NCBI GenBank assembly: GCA_030152145.1
Contig: JASLIL010000050.1
Span: forward strand, 1 to 7,820
Source of the DNA: Tissierellales bacterium
Lineage (GTDB): Bacteria > Bacillota > Clostridia > Tissierellales > JASKZW01
Length of the DNA stretch: 7,820 nucleotides
Direction of reading: 5' to 3'
Shown here: positions 1 through 6,372 of the stretch, piece by piece
How positions within the stretch are numbered: position 1 is the first letter of the stretch
Layout: the number at the start of each line of letters is the position of its first letter
The notes under the pieces: model-generated
The model's input: the letters and a program-made list of their open reading frames with translations, nothing else
Databases searched by the model: none
What the model was told of the DNA's origin: nothing
Program-made: the position numbers and the translations under genes

Positions 1-573
1 TCTGGAATCCTAGGAACTCTTATAGGAGGTATTTCAGGTTATTTTGGTGGTTGGGTAGATAAGGTTATATCGGAAATAATAAATATATTTCTCATGGTTC
101 CTTCATTTTTTTTGATAATAATGATAGTTGCCATCTATGGCAGCAGTCTTTTTAATGTTATATTGGTAATTTCTCTTACAGGTTGGACAGGGACAGCTAG
201 GTTGATGAGAGCCCAGGCCATATCCCTAAAGGAGAGAACCTTTGTTAAAAGTGCTAAGACCATAGGGGAAAGTGATTTTTCCATACTTTTTAAGCATATA
301 ATACCTAATGGAATCTACCCTATAATAGCTGACTCAACTATGGCTATATCAGGGGCCATACTTTTTGAGGCCAGCTTGTCATTTTTAGGCTTGGGGGATC
401 CTAATGTTATGAGCTGGGGTAAGATAATAGCCCATGGTAAGGGCTACCTAGCCAAGGGCTGGTGGATAGCAACTTTTGCAGGGCTTTGCATAGTCTTTAC
501 AGTAATGGCCTTTCACTTGATAGCTGAGGGGATCAATAAGATTATGAATCCTAAGCTTTCAAATTTAGACTAG
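1..573 (+). CDS. Peptide ABC transporter permease, DppC/OppC type (5' truncated)
   Basis: This is one of the two channel-forming membrane subunits of an Opp/Dpp-type importer. The reading frame is open from base 1, so the true start lies upstream; 190 residues are visible, against roughly 280-310 for the whole family member. Hydrophobic segments lie at about visible residues 1-18, 28-62, 105-125 and 155-175. The cytoplasmic EAA loop, which docks onto the ATPases, is clear at about 76-105 (SLKERTFVKSAKTIG, then HIIPNGIYP), followed by the family hallmark EASLSFLGLGDP at 123-134. That hallmark is typical of the DppC/OppC subunit rather than DppB/OppB. The stop codon TAG (571-573) overlaps the ribosome binding site of the ATPase gene ten bases downstream, so the genes are co-transcribed and probably translationally coupled. 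The family assignment is firm; the transported substrate cannot be read from this subunit. Confidence 0.93.
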   Translation, partial: SGILGTLIGGISGYFGGWVDKVISEIINIFLMVPSFFLIIMIVAIYGSSLFNVILVISLTGWTGTARLMRAQAISLKERTFVKSAKTIGESDFSILFKHIIPNGIYPIIADSTMAISGAILFEASLSFLGLGDPNVMSWGKIIAHGKGYLAKGWWIATFAGLCIVFTVMAFHLIAEGINKIMNPKLSNLD

Positions 574-583
574 GAGAATTTCT

Positions 584-1540
584 ATGAATATACTTGAAAT
601 TAAAGATTTAAATATAAGCTACCTATCCAAGGGAAGGCTAATTAGGGCAGTAAATAATATAGATTTGGATATAGAAAAAAATAAGTCCCTAGGAATAGTA
701 GGGGAAAGTGGCAGTGGAAAATCAACCCTGGCTATGGGCATATTAAGACTCTTGCCTGAAAGCAACTCTTCTATAAGTGGAGAGATAAACTATAGGGGGA
801 CCAATCTTTTGGAGAGAGAGGACTTTGGGGACTTAAGATGGAAGGAAATATCTGTAGTCTTTCAAAAGTCCATGAATGCCCTAAGTCCAGTTCACAGAAT
901 AAGTAGTCAAGTAGTTGATATATACAGGGTTCACTATCCCAGGGCCAGCAAGAAGGAAATAGAAAAAAGAGCCCTGGAACTTTTTAAGATAGTGAATTTG
1001 CCAGAAAGAGCCTATAGGGCCTATCCCCATGAGCTTTCAGGGGGGATGATGCAGAGAGTTAGTATAGCTCTTTCACTGCTTTTTAATCCAGAAATATTGA
1101 TTTTAGATGAGGCTACAACAGCCCTGGATGTAATAACAGAGCGACAGATCTTAGAGGAAATAAAGGATCTAGAGAAGGACTTTAATCTAACCCGTATTAT
1201 GATTACCCATGATGTTTCAGTAGTGGCTTCCAGTTGTGACAGGGTGGCTGTTATGTATGCTGGATTCATATTGGAAGAGGGAAGGGTTGAAGATATTTTT
1301 GTAGAACCTATGCATCCCTATACAGTAGGTTTGCTGGCTTCCTACCCATCTCTTAGAGGTGAGGAAAAAAGCCTTAGGGGAATAGAAGGTTCCCTACCAG
1401 ATATATCAAAGAAACATGAGGGATGTATATTTTACGATAGATGTAGTAAAAGGATGGAAATTTGTAGGAAAGAGCCTCCTCTTAGGAAAAGACAAGAGGA
1501 TGGTAGAACAGTAGCCTGCCATCTTATAGGGGGTGTATAG
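584..1540 (+). CDS. Peptide ABC transporter ATP-binding protein, DppD/OppD type
   Basis: This is the first of two cytoplasmic ATPases that power the importer. All ABC motifs are intact: Walker A GESGSGKST (40-48), Q-loop Gln94, signature LSGGMMQR (151-158), Walker B ILILDEAT (171-178) and switch His209. The C-terminal oligopeptide/dipeptide extension (about 240-318) carries HPYT, GSLPD and four cysteines (281, 287, 294, 312). In the family, such cysteines hold a [4Fe-4S] cluster, as shown for a Thermoanaerobacter DppD; here the cluster is inferred from spacing. Length (318 aa) is normal. The start is supported by AGGAG (572-576) seven bases before ATG, overlapping the permease stop. Its TAG stop directly abuts the ATG of the second ATPase. 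DppD and OppD cannot be told apart with confidence. Confidence 0.95.
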   Translation: MNILEIKDLNISYLSKGRLIRAVNNIDLDIEKNKSLGIVGESGSGKSTLAMGILRLLPESNSSISGEINYRGTNLLEREDFGDLRWKEISVVFQKSMNALSPVHRISSQVVDIYRVHYPRASKKEIEKRALELFKIVNLPERAYRAYPHELSGGMMQRVSIALSLLFNPEILILDEATTALDVITERQILEEIKDLEKDFNLTRIMITHDVSVVASSCDRVAVMYAGFILEEGRVEDIFVEPMHPYTVGLLASYPSLRGEEKSLRGIEGSLPDISKKHEGCIFYDRCSKRMEICRKEPPLRKRQEDGRTVACHLIGGV

Positions 1541-2500
1541 ATGACTGATATTTTAAGAATTGAAAACTTAAAAAAATACTACTACGAAGATGGAAAAAGA
1601 AGGGTTATAAAGGCTCTTGATGGTATAAATTTAAGTCTTGGAGATAGTGAGGTTTTAGGAATCATAGGAGAGTCAGGCTGTGGTAAGTCTACCTTGGGTA
1701 AGCTTATTGTTGGCTTAGAAGAGCCTAGTGATGGAGAGATTTTCTTTCAGGCTAGAAGCACAGAGGACTACTTGAAAAAAGATAGGTTGGCCTTTAGGAA
1801 GAATCTCCAGATGGTCTTTCAAAATCCTTTTGATGTCTTTGATCCTAGGATAAAAATAGGCAGAAGTCTGACCTCTGCCCTTAAGATCCATGGCATAGGG
1901 GCTAGCAAGGAGGAGAGGCTGGATATAGTTAGGGATTATATGGAGAGATCTGGAATCAGTCCCTGGCAGGATTTTGCAGATAGGTTTCCCCATGAGCTTT
2001 CAGGTGGGCAATTACAGAGGATATCCATAATAAGAAGCATGATCTTAAATCCTAAATTGATAGTGGCAGATGAGCCAGTGTCTATGCTGGATGTATCTAT
2101 TAGGGCTGAAATTATAAATACACTTATGAAAATTACCTCTAAAGAGGGGACAGGTATGGTTTTTATTAGCCATGATATAGCTACGACTAGGTATGTTTCA
2201 GATAGGATAGCTGTAATGTATCTAGGACGAATAGTTGAGCTTGGCAGTAGGGATGAGATTATAGATAGTCCCTTACATCCCTATACAAAGGCACTTATAT
2301 CCAATTGTGGAAGTATAGACCCGAGAGATAAACTAAGGCCTATTAGAATTGATGGGGAGCCACCAACTCCTGTAAACACAGGTCCAGGCTGCTATTTCTA
2401 CAAGAGATGTTATAAGGCTTGTGATAGGTGTAGCCAGGAATACCCAGATTTTATAGAGTGGTCTAAGGGTCATTATGTTAGCTGTTTTAATATAGATTAA
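1541..2500 (+). CDS. Peptide ABC transporter ATP-binding protein, DppF/OppF type
   Basis: This is the second ATPase, expected to pair with the preceding DppD-like protein on the cytoplasmic face of the permeases. It has Walker A GESGCGKST (43-51), Q-loop Gln94, signature LSGGQLQR (153-160), Walker B LIVADEPV (173-180) and switch His211. The C-terminal oligopeptide/dipeptide domain shows HPYTKAL (246-252), GEPPTP (272-277) and a cysteine cluster (284, 290, 294, 297, 315), compatible with an iron-sulfur site as in DppD relatives. The ATG follows the upstream TAG with no gap and in the same frame; an AGGGGG sequence at 1528-1533 sits seven bases before it, inside the end of the upstream gene. 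Length (319 aa) is typical. The 41-base spacer to the binding-protein gene is AT-rich and contains a palindrome. Confidence 0.95.
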   Translation: MTDILRIENLKKYYYEDGKRRVIKALDGINLSLGDSEVLGIIGESGCGKSTLGKLIVGLEEPSDGEIFFQARSTEDYLKKDRLAFRKNLQMVFQNPFDVFDPRIKIGRSLTSALKIHGIGASKEERLDIVRDYMERSGISPWQDFADRFPHELSGGQLQRISIIRSMILNPKLIVADEPVSMLDVSIRAEIINTLMKITSKEGTGMVFISHDIATTRYVSDRIAVMYLGRIVELGSRDEIIDSPLHPYTKALISNCGSIDPRDKLRPIRIDGEPPTPVNTGPGCYFYKRCYKACDRCSQEYPDFIEWSKGHYVSCFNID

Positions 2501-2506
2501 CTATAT

Positions 2507-2522
2507 TTAAAATATATTTTAA
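2507..2522. promoter_or_regulatory. 16-bp all-A/T palindrome in the ATPase/binding-protein gap
   Basis: TTAAAATATATTTTAA is a perfect 16-base palindrome in the only sizeable gap of the transporter operon, five bases before the AAGGAGG ribosome binding site of the binding-protein gene. A weak promoter is also conceivable here: TATATT at 2502-2507 resembles a -10 box, with a poor -35 (TTAGCT, 2478-2483) 18 bases upstream. An all-A/T palindrome arises easily in such DNA, so a role as operator, RNA-processing site or internal promoter is inference only. Confidence 0.25.
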
Positions 2523-2541
2523 TACCAAGGAGGAATAATAA

Positions 2542-4158
2542 ATGAAAAAAAGAATTTCATTACTACTAGTTCTTGTAATGCTTATGTCTCTTTTTACAGC
2601 TTGTGGACAGAAGGAAGCTCCAGCTAAGGAAGAGCCAGCAGCAGAAACAGAAGAAAAGGTAGAAGAAGCAGAAGAAACAACAGATGGCGTTAAAGAAGGC
2701 GGTACTTTCCTAGTTAGTATAGGGACAGAACCAGGAACCTACAATCCATGTGCTACTCCAGATGATGCAGCATATATTGTAAACCAAAATATCTTTAATA
2801 AGCTTCTGAAGATAAATGGAAATGATGAAGTAGTAGCAGACCTAGCTAAGGAATGGGATTATTCAGAAGATGGAAAAACACTTACTTTCCACCTAAATGA
2901 AGGGGTAAAATGGCATGATGGAGAAGCTTTCTCAGCTGATGACGTAAAGTGGACTTTTGACACTATAATAGCTGAAGAAGGATTTGCTTCAAACTCCCTA
3001 AAAGATATTGAAGAGATCAATGTTGTTGATGAAAATACAGTAGAGTTTAAGTTAGCAGAAGCTAATTCAGGTCTACTAGGCAATATAGCTTGGATGGGTA
3101 CATATATTATGCCTAAGCATATATATGAAGGAACTGATTGGTTGGAAAATGAAGCTAACCACAACCCAGTTGGTACAGGACCTTTTAAATTTGTAGAACA
3201 TAAGGAAGGGGAAAGTGTTACTGTTGAAAAGAATCCAGAGTTCTTTGGAGATGTTCCTCATCTAGATAAAATAGTATTTAAGATAGTTCCAGATGGACAG
3301 ACAGCTTTCCAAGCTTGGAAAAATGGCGAGACAGATGAAACTAGAAATGGTGTAGATGCTACAGAACTACCAGAGTTAGAAGCAAGTGATGAATATGTAG
3401 TAGTAGACAAGACATGGCCTAATAAGTCCTATATTACCTTCAATACAAAAGAAGGAAAGTTTGCAGATCCTAAGGTTAGGGAAGCAGTTCTTTATGGTAT
3501 TGATAGGGAAGAAATATTTACTAAGGCCCTAAAAGAAATGGGTTCAATTTCAGAATACTTTATCTGCCCTAACTATAGTTGGGCTTTAAATGAAGATGTT
3601 AAGCACCCAGATAGGGACATTGAGAAAGCACAAGCCCTTCTAGAAGAAGCAGGCTTTGAAAAAGACGCTGATGGCTACTACTTTGAAACAAGCATAGATA
3701 CTTTCCCAGGATGGGATGATGTAGTTACAGTATTAATTTCAAACTTTGAAGAATTTGGTATAAAGGTAAGCCATAACTCAATGGATGATGCTGCTTATGA
3801 CGAAAAAGTCCTAGACAAGCAAGAATTTGAGATGACTGTTCTAGGTGGTTACCAAGGACCAGATATTTCAGCTATGGGTATAAGATTTAACTCAGAAGGA
3901 CCTATGAACTATGGCCTATACAATAACCCAGAAATGGACGAAGAACTTAGAAAGGGAAATGAAGCTACTAGCTTAGAAGATAGAGCTGTTCACTATAAGA
4001 GAGTTCAAGAAATCCTAAGAGAAGACCTACCAGCAGTATTCTTCTCTGACAAGGGAGCAAAAATACCTATTAAGGCATATGTAAAAGGACATCCAGCTAA
4101 TGAAGGAAAAGAAAAATGTTCAGAAGCTGAGTTCACATATGTTTGGTTAGACAAGTAA
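2542..4158 (+). CDS. Extracellular peptide-type substrate-binding lipoprotein (SBP family 5)
   Basis: This is the ligand-capturing subunit of the importer, anchored to the outer face of the membrane. The N-terminus is a lipoprotein signal: KKR, a hydrophobic core, and lipobox FTAC with Cys21 as the lipidated residue. An acidic, Glu/Ala-rich low-complexity linker follows (about 24-50), then the globular SBP_bac_5 domain starting near GGTFLVS (53). The family signature region lies at about 100-140 (ADLAKEW, GVKWHDGEAFSADDVKWTFD), followed by NPVGTGPFKF and a C-terminal lobe with KVREAVLYGIDRE. Length (538 aa) is normal for OppA/DppA relatives. AAGGAGG (2527-2533) lies eight bases before ATG. 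It is the last gene of the operon, directly before a terminator. The ligand is probably a peptide by context, but family 5 also binds nickel, sugars and other compounds, so specificity is open. Confidence 0.94.
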   Translation: MKKRISLLLVLVMLMSLFTACGQKEAPAKEEPAAETEEKVEEAEETTDGVKEGGTFLVSIGTEPGTYNPCATPDDAAYIVNQNIFNKLLKINGNDEVVADLAKEWDYSEDGKTLTFHLNEGVKWHDGEAFSADDVKWTFDTIIAEEGFASNSLKDIEEINVVDENTVEFKLAEANSGLLGNIAWMGTYIMPKHIYEGTDWLENEANHNPVGTGPFKFVEHKEGESVTVEKNPEFFGDVPHLDKIVFKIVPDGQTAFQAWKNGETDETRNGVDATELPELEASDEYVVVDKTWPNKSYITFNTKEGKFADPKVREAVLYGIDREEIFTKALKEMGSISEYFICPNYSWALNEDVKHPDRDIEKAQALLEEAGFEKDADGYYFETSIDTFPGWDDVVTVLISNFEEFGIKVSHNSMDDAAYDEKVLDKQEFEMTVLGGYQGPDISAMGIRFNSEGPMNYGLYNNPEMDEELRKGNEATSLEDRAVHYKRVQEILREDLPAVFFSDKGAKIPIKAYVKGHPANEGKEKCSEAEFTYVWLDK

Positions 4159-4164
4159 GACTTT

Positions 4165-4193
4165 AAGATGCCAGTTAACTGGCATCTTTTTTT
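4165..4193 (+). terminator. Intrinsic terminator of the transporter operon
   Basis: A perfect 24-base inverted repeat (4165-4188, centred on GTTAAC) runs directly into a seven-T tract (4187-4193), starting seven bases after the binding-protein stop codon. The GC-containing stem AAGATGCCAG/CTGGCATCTT followed by T's is a classic Rho-independent terminator. It separates the transporter operon from the next gene, which has its own candidate promoter. Confidence 0.93.
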
Positions 4194-4217
4194 ATATTTA
4201 AAGCTTCCTATAAAATC

Positions 4218-4246
4218 TTGTAAAACTTCAAGAATAGCTATAAAAT
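4218..4246 (+). promoter_or_regulatory. Candidate sigma-A promoter of the NlpC/P60-like gene
   Basis: TTGTAA (4218-4223) and TAAAAT (4241-4246) are separated by 17 bases, four of six and five of six matches to the consensus boxes. An overlapping TATAAA (4239-4244) gives a 15-base spacer instead. The predicted transcript would begin near 4253, just before the AGGAGGT ribosome binding site at 4258-4264. The preceding terminator makes a separate promoter necessary unless there is read-through, which strengthens the call. Confidence 0.55.
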
Positions 4247-4253
4247 ATAGCTA
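4235..4253. repeat. Inverted repeat on the -10 region (possible operator)
   Basis: TAGCTATA and its exact complement TATAGCTA flank a three-base AAA spacer. The 8-bp arms cover the candidate -10 box and end at the predicted transcription start, five bases before the ribosome binding site. The position fits a repressor operator. If transcription instead starts further upstream, it could form an RNA hairpin next to the ribosome binding site. No regulator gene is visible nearby. Confidence 0.4.
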
Positions 4254-4269
4254 GTTTAGGAGGTAGTTT

Positions 4270-5151
4270 ATGAAAATAAGACCAGCTAGAGAAGTATTAG
4301 ACATATGGATGGATATATATTTACCAGACAGAGATTTGTTTTTTATAGACCAAGAGGATCTAGGTAGGATTCCAGATCAAGTTTTGGAGGATGTCCTGGT
4401 AATAGAAATAGATAGGTTCTACCAGCATCCCAACTATAGAGTTCCAAACTATACCAATAGCTATGAGTATTGGAATATTAAGGGAGCCAGCCATGTTATA
4501 GTAGCAAGGTCCCACTGGATAGAGGTTCTAGATAGGCAGTGGGCTAGTTATATTCTTAAAAGACAGGTAGAGCTAAATAGGGGCTTGGTACTACTTAAAT
4601 CTTTCCTAGAAGATCAGGAAGACTTTCCAGAAGACTATATAGTAGGAGACTATCTAATTTTACAGAAAAATATGTGGGAAAAGTTAGCCAGAAGACAAAA
4701 GGAAGCTCTTATAATAAATATGCTTTACAGTTGGTGGGATGATGGCCAAGCCCTTGAAGTTCCTGGCTTAGAATCCCATCTAGCAAGCTATGCAAATAGC
4801 TATTCAGTAATTCAGGGTGTAAATTGCCTGGCCACAGCTCTCTACTCTATATCTGGAGGCAAGGAGTTTTATATGGAGGAATGGGTATTTGAAGATGTTT
4901 TTTTAAGGGATCTTAGCTACTATTCCTATGAAAGGTCAGAGGAAAAAGAACTTAAGGCCAAGGACCTAGTGGTTTTCTTTGACAGCCAGGGAAGACTGGT
5001 CCACGCATCTTACTATATAGGAGAGGAAGTGTTTTTTAATAAGCAGGGACAAACCATATTTAACCCTGTAAAACTTATATCAAAGGACAGATTACTTTCT
5101 TCATGGAAGGACTATGACTGGGTAATTTATAGAAAAAAAGAAATCATCTAG
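4270..5151 (+). CDS. Uncharacterised protein with divergent NlpC/P60-like C-terminal domain
   Basis: I do not recognise a named family for this 293-aa protein. It has no signal peptide or membrane segment, so it should be cytoplasmic. It is rich in Trp, Tyr and acidic residues. The N-terminal two thirds (1-175) match nothing I know. The C-terminal third resembles a papain-fold NlpC/P60 domain: QGVNCLATALYSISGG (182-197) aligns with the usual DCSGL nucleophile helix, with Cys186 the only cysteine in the protein, and KDLVVFFDSQGRLVHASYYIG (231-251) aligns with the GDLVFF-HVGIY strand pair, giving His245 as catalytic partner. Known members cut gamma-D-Glu bonds in peptidoglycan peptides or act as acyltransferases; which applies here is unknown. 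AGGAGGT (4258-4264) supports the start. It appears to be a single-gene unit between two terminators. The domain call is by eye and moderate; the gene itself is firm. Confidence 0.85.
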   Translation: MKIRPAREVLDIWMDIYLPDRDLFFIDQEDLGRIPDQVLEDVLVIEIDRFYQHPNYRVPNYTNSYEYWNIKGASHVIVARSHWIEVLDRQWASYILKRQVELNRGLVLLKSFLEDQEDFPEDYIVGDYLILQKNMWEKLARRQKEALIINMLYSWWDDGQALEVPGLESHLASYANSYSVIQGVNCLATALYSISGGKEFYMEEWVFEDVFLRDLSYYSYERSEEKELKAKDLVVFFDSQGRLVHASYYIGEEVFFNKQGQTIFNPVKLISKDRLLSSWKDYDWVIYRKKEII

Positions 5152-5172
5152 TTTTCCTAGATGATTTCTTTT
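5136..5172. terminator. Bidirectional terminator between convergent genes
   Basis: A 16-bp perfect stem (5136-5151 with 5157-5172) closes on a five-base loop (TTTTC). Read on the + strand, the stem ends in TTTCTTTT then an AT stretch; read on the - strand, it ends in a seven-T tract (from the A-run 5133-5139). It can therefore stop transcription from both sides. The stop codon of the + gene (TAG, 5149-5151) is in the left arm, and the stop of the - gene (TAA, 5173-5171) overlaps the right arm's outer edge. Confidence 0.85.
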
Positions 5173-5635
5173 ATATATATTGGTTTTTCCAAAGCTTTTC
5201 ATACTTTATGGCTGACTCCTTGATTTTTTCAGCATCTTGTGGTCCCAAAGTTCTGATAACCTTAGCCGGTGAACCTACTACCAGCGAGTTGGCAGGAATT
5301 ATAGTATCTTGAAGTACCAGGGAGTTAGCTCCTACTATGGAATTTTCACCTATTACTGCCCCATTTAAAATACAGGCACCCATACCTATAAGGCAGTTAT
5401 CTTTAACCTGACATCCATGTATTATGGCATTGTGTCCTATGGTAACATAGTCACCTATAATACAGGGCTCCTTGTCAGCTACATGACAGGTAACATTATC
5501 CTGTACATTAGTAGACCTGCCTATAGATATATAGTTAATATCCCCTCTTAAAACCGCGTTGTACCATATGCTAGAGTCCTTTCCAATCCTAACATCCTTT
5601 ATAATTCTTGCACCTTCAGCTATAAAATAATCCAT
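5171..5635 (-). CDS. Gamma-carbonic-anhydrase family hexapeptide-repeat protein
   Basis: This is a left-handed beta-helix protein of the gamma-carbonic anhydrase/YrdA/PaaY group, expected to form a cytoplasmic trimer with metal sites between subunits. The three metal-ligand histidines are present (His51, His68, His73), in the family contexts NVQDNVTCHV and IGHNAIIHGC. The RGD (30-32) and NVQDN (43-47) stretches hold the conserved Arg, Asp and Gln of the active-site region. Hexapeptide repeats span about 5-120, and a C-terminal helix packs after GSPAKVIRTL. At 154 aa it lacks about 10-15 N-terminal residues usual in relatives, but an in-frame stop (5647-5645) and AGGAGG (5646-5641) five bases before ATG show this start is genuine. 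Many family members have no measurable carbonic anhydrase activity, so the reaction is uncertain. It is the second gene of a unit with the sortase. Confidence 0.93.
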   Translation of the reverse strand: MDYFIAEGARIIKDVRIGKDSSIWYNAVLRGDINYISIGRSTNVQDNVTCHVADKEPCIIGDYVTIGHNAIIHGCQVKDNCLIGMGACILNGAVIGENSIVGANSLVLQDTIIPANSLVVGSPAKVIRTLGPQDAEKIKESAIKYEKLWKNQYI

Positions 5636-5644
5636 AAATACCTC

Positions 5645-6325
5645 CTAGTTTAAAAGTTCCTTATTTTCATTGGCAGGGAAAACATCAACCAAGCTTCCAA
5701 TAGCAAAAAACCTCTTGCCCGTTTTAGAAGTATGATAGCAGGTCATAAGAGATACAATAGGTCCATCCTCTGCCATCTTATCCTCCACCATATCTACTCT
5801 AGTATCCTCTACAACTTCTATTTTTTCAACCCTATATTCATATATATTCTCTCCATCTGAAAGATAGACTGTTGCACCTTCCTCTATTTCCATGAGACTA
5901 CCAAAGAGAAGAGACTTGTTTTTCATGTGGTGACCAGCTAGGGAATAGTTGCCCTGGCCCATAACCTGCTCTTTTTTCATAGTACCAGCACCAGCCATAA
6001 GGCTAGCATCTGAAAGACCTTCCATAATAGGAAGCTTCATTTTAAGGCTGGGTACATAGAGTAGACCCTTTATCTTGGAAGGGTCAAAGTTCATAGCCCC
6101 CCTTATACTTTCCTCTAGGCCAACATCATCTACATTGGAAAAATTAAAGTCTTCTTCAAGGTCTGACTGGCCTAACTTTTCATTGTTATCCCTTATGTCT
6201 TCAAGGGAAATCTCCTCTAAATCTATGGATTTACTAAAGTTCTCTACAATCATATCTCTTATAAAGGGAGTTAAGATAATTAGAATCCCTAGAACAATTA
6301 AGGCTATAGATATAAATTTTTTCAT
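5645..6325 (-). CDS. Sortase, class A-like transpeptidase
   Basis: This is a membrane-anchored cysteine transpeptidase that would attach LPXTG-type surface proteins to the cell wall. An N-terminal membrane segment (about 4-22) is followed by an acidic stalk (about 30-80) and the sortase barrel (about 85-215). The catalytic triad is intact: His132 in LAGHHM, Cys196 in SLMTCYH and Arg205 in GKRFF. The stretches LKMKLPI, GNYSLAGHHM and LLFGSLM recall the Listeria-type class A subgroup more than class B or C; class D is a weaker alternative, because TCY followed by a gapped Arg also occurs there. Length (226 aa) fits a single-domain sortase. AGGAGGT (6337-6331) lies five bases before the start. 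No substrate with a sorting signal and no pilus gene is in the window, so this looks like a housekeeping enzyme. Its stop overlaps the ribosome binding site of the next gene. Confidence 0.93.
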   Translation of the reverse strand: MKKFISIALIVLGILIILTPFIRDMIVENFSKSIDLEEISLEDIRDNNEKLGQSDLEEDFNFSNVDDVGLEESIRGAMNFDPSKIKGLLYVPSLKMKLPIMEGLSDASLMAGAGTMKKEQVMGQGNYSLAGHHMKNKSLLFGSLMEIEEGATVYLSDGENIYEYRVEKIEVVEDTRVDMVEDKMAEDGPIVSLMTCYHTSKTGKRFFAIGSLVDVFPANENKELLN

Positions 6326-6348
6326 AAGCCACCTCCTAACCTATTAAA

Positions 6349-6357
6349 TTTATACCA
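6349..6357 (-). promoter_or_regulatory. Candidate extended -10 promoter of the sortase gene
   Basis: On the - strand this reads TGGTATAAA, an extended -10 (TGn then TATAAA). No good -35 box lies 17 bases upstream (AGGTTT), which extended -10 promoters can tolerate. The predicted start near 6342 would leave a leader of about 17 bases containing the AGGAGGT ribosome binding site. Confidence 0.4.
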
Positions 6358-6372
6358 CAAAAAAAACATATA

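Noticed and set aside
1021..1269. Open frame of 82 codons on the - strand inside the first ATPase gene
   Set aside because: It lies opposite a gene with every ABC motif intact, its product resembles no family, and no ribosome binding site or neighbours support it.
1715..1993. Open frame of 92 codons on the - strand inside the second ATPase gene
   Set aside because: Antisense to a complete, motif-rich gene; the product shows no recognisable domain.
1024..2004. Identical 18-base stretch (1024-1041 and 1987-2004) in the two ATPase genes, suggesting a repeat or gene conversion
   Set aside because: It encodes the conserved PHELSG part of the ABC signature in both paralogues, and the surrounding sequence diverges at once, so shared protein constraint and codon preference explain it.
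2621..2690. Repetitive GAA/GCA-rich stretch that might be a tandem repeat
   Set aside because: There is no regular repeat unit. It encodes the acidic Glu/Ala linker common after the lipid-anchored cysteine of binding proteins.
2859..3261. Two overlapping - strand open frames (101 and 61 codons) inside the binding-protein gene
   Set aside because: Antisense shadows of a strongly supported coding region, overlapping each other in different frames.
5171..5635. Apparent N-terminal truncation of the gamma-carbonic-anhydrase-like protein as a sign of a pseudogene
   Set aside because: A strong ribosome binding site sits at the right distance, all three metal histidines are present, and the frame is intact to a normal C-terminus.
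6075..6347. Open frame of 90 codons on the + strand over the sortase N-terminal region
   Set aside because: Serine-rich product typical of an antisense frame. The sortase on the other strand has its full catalytic triad and a good ribosome binding site.
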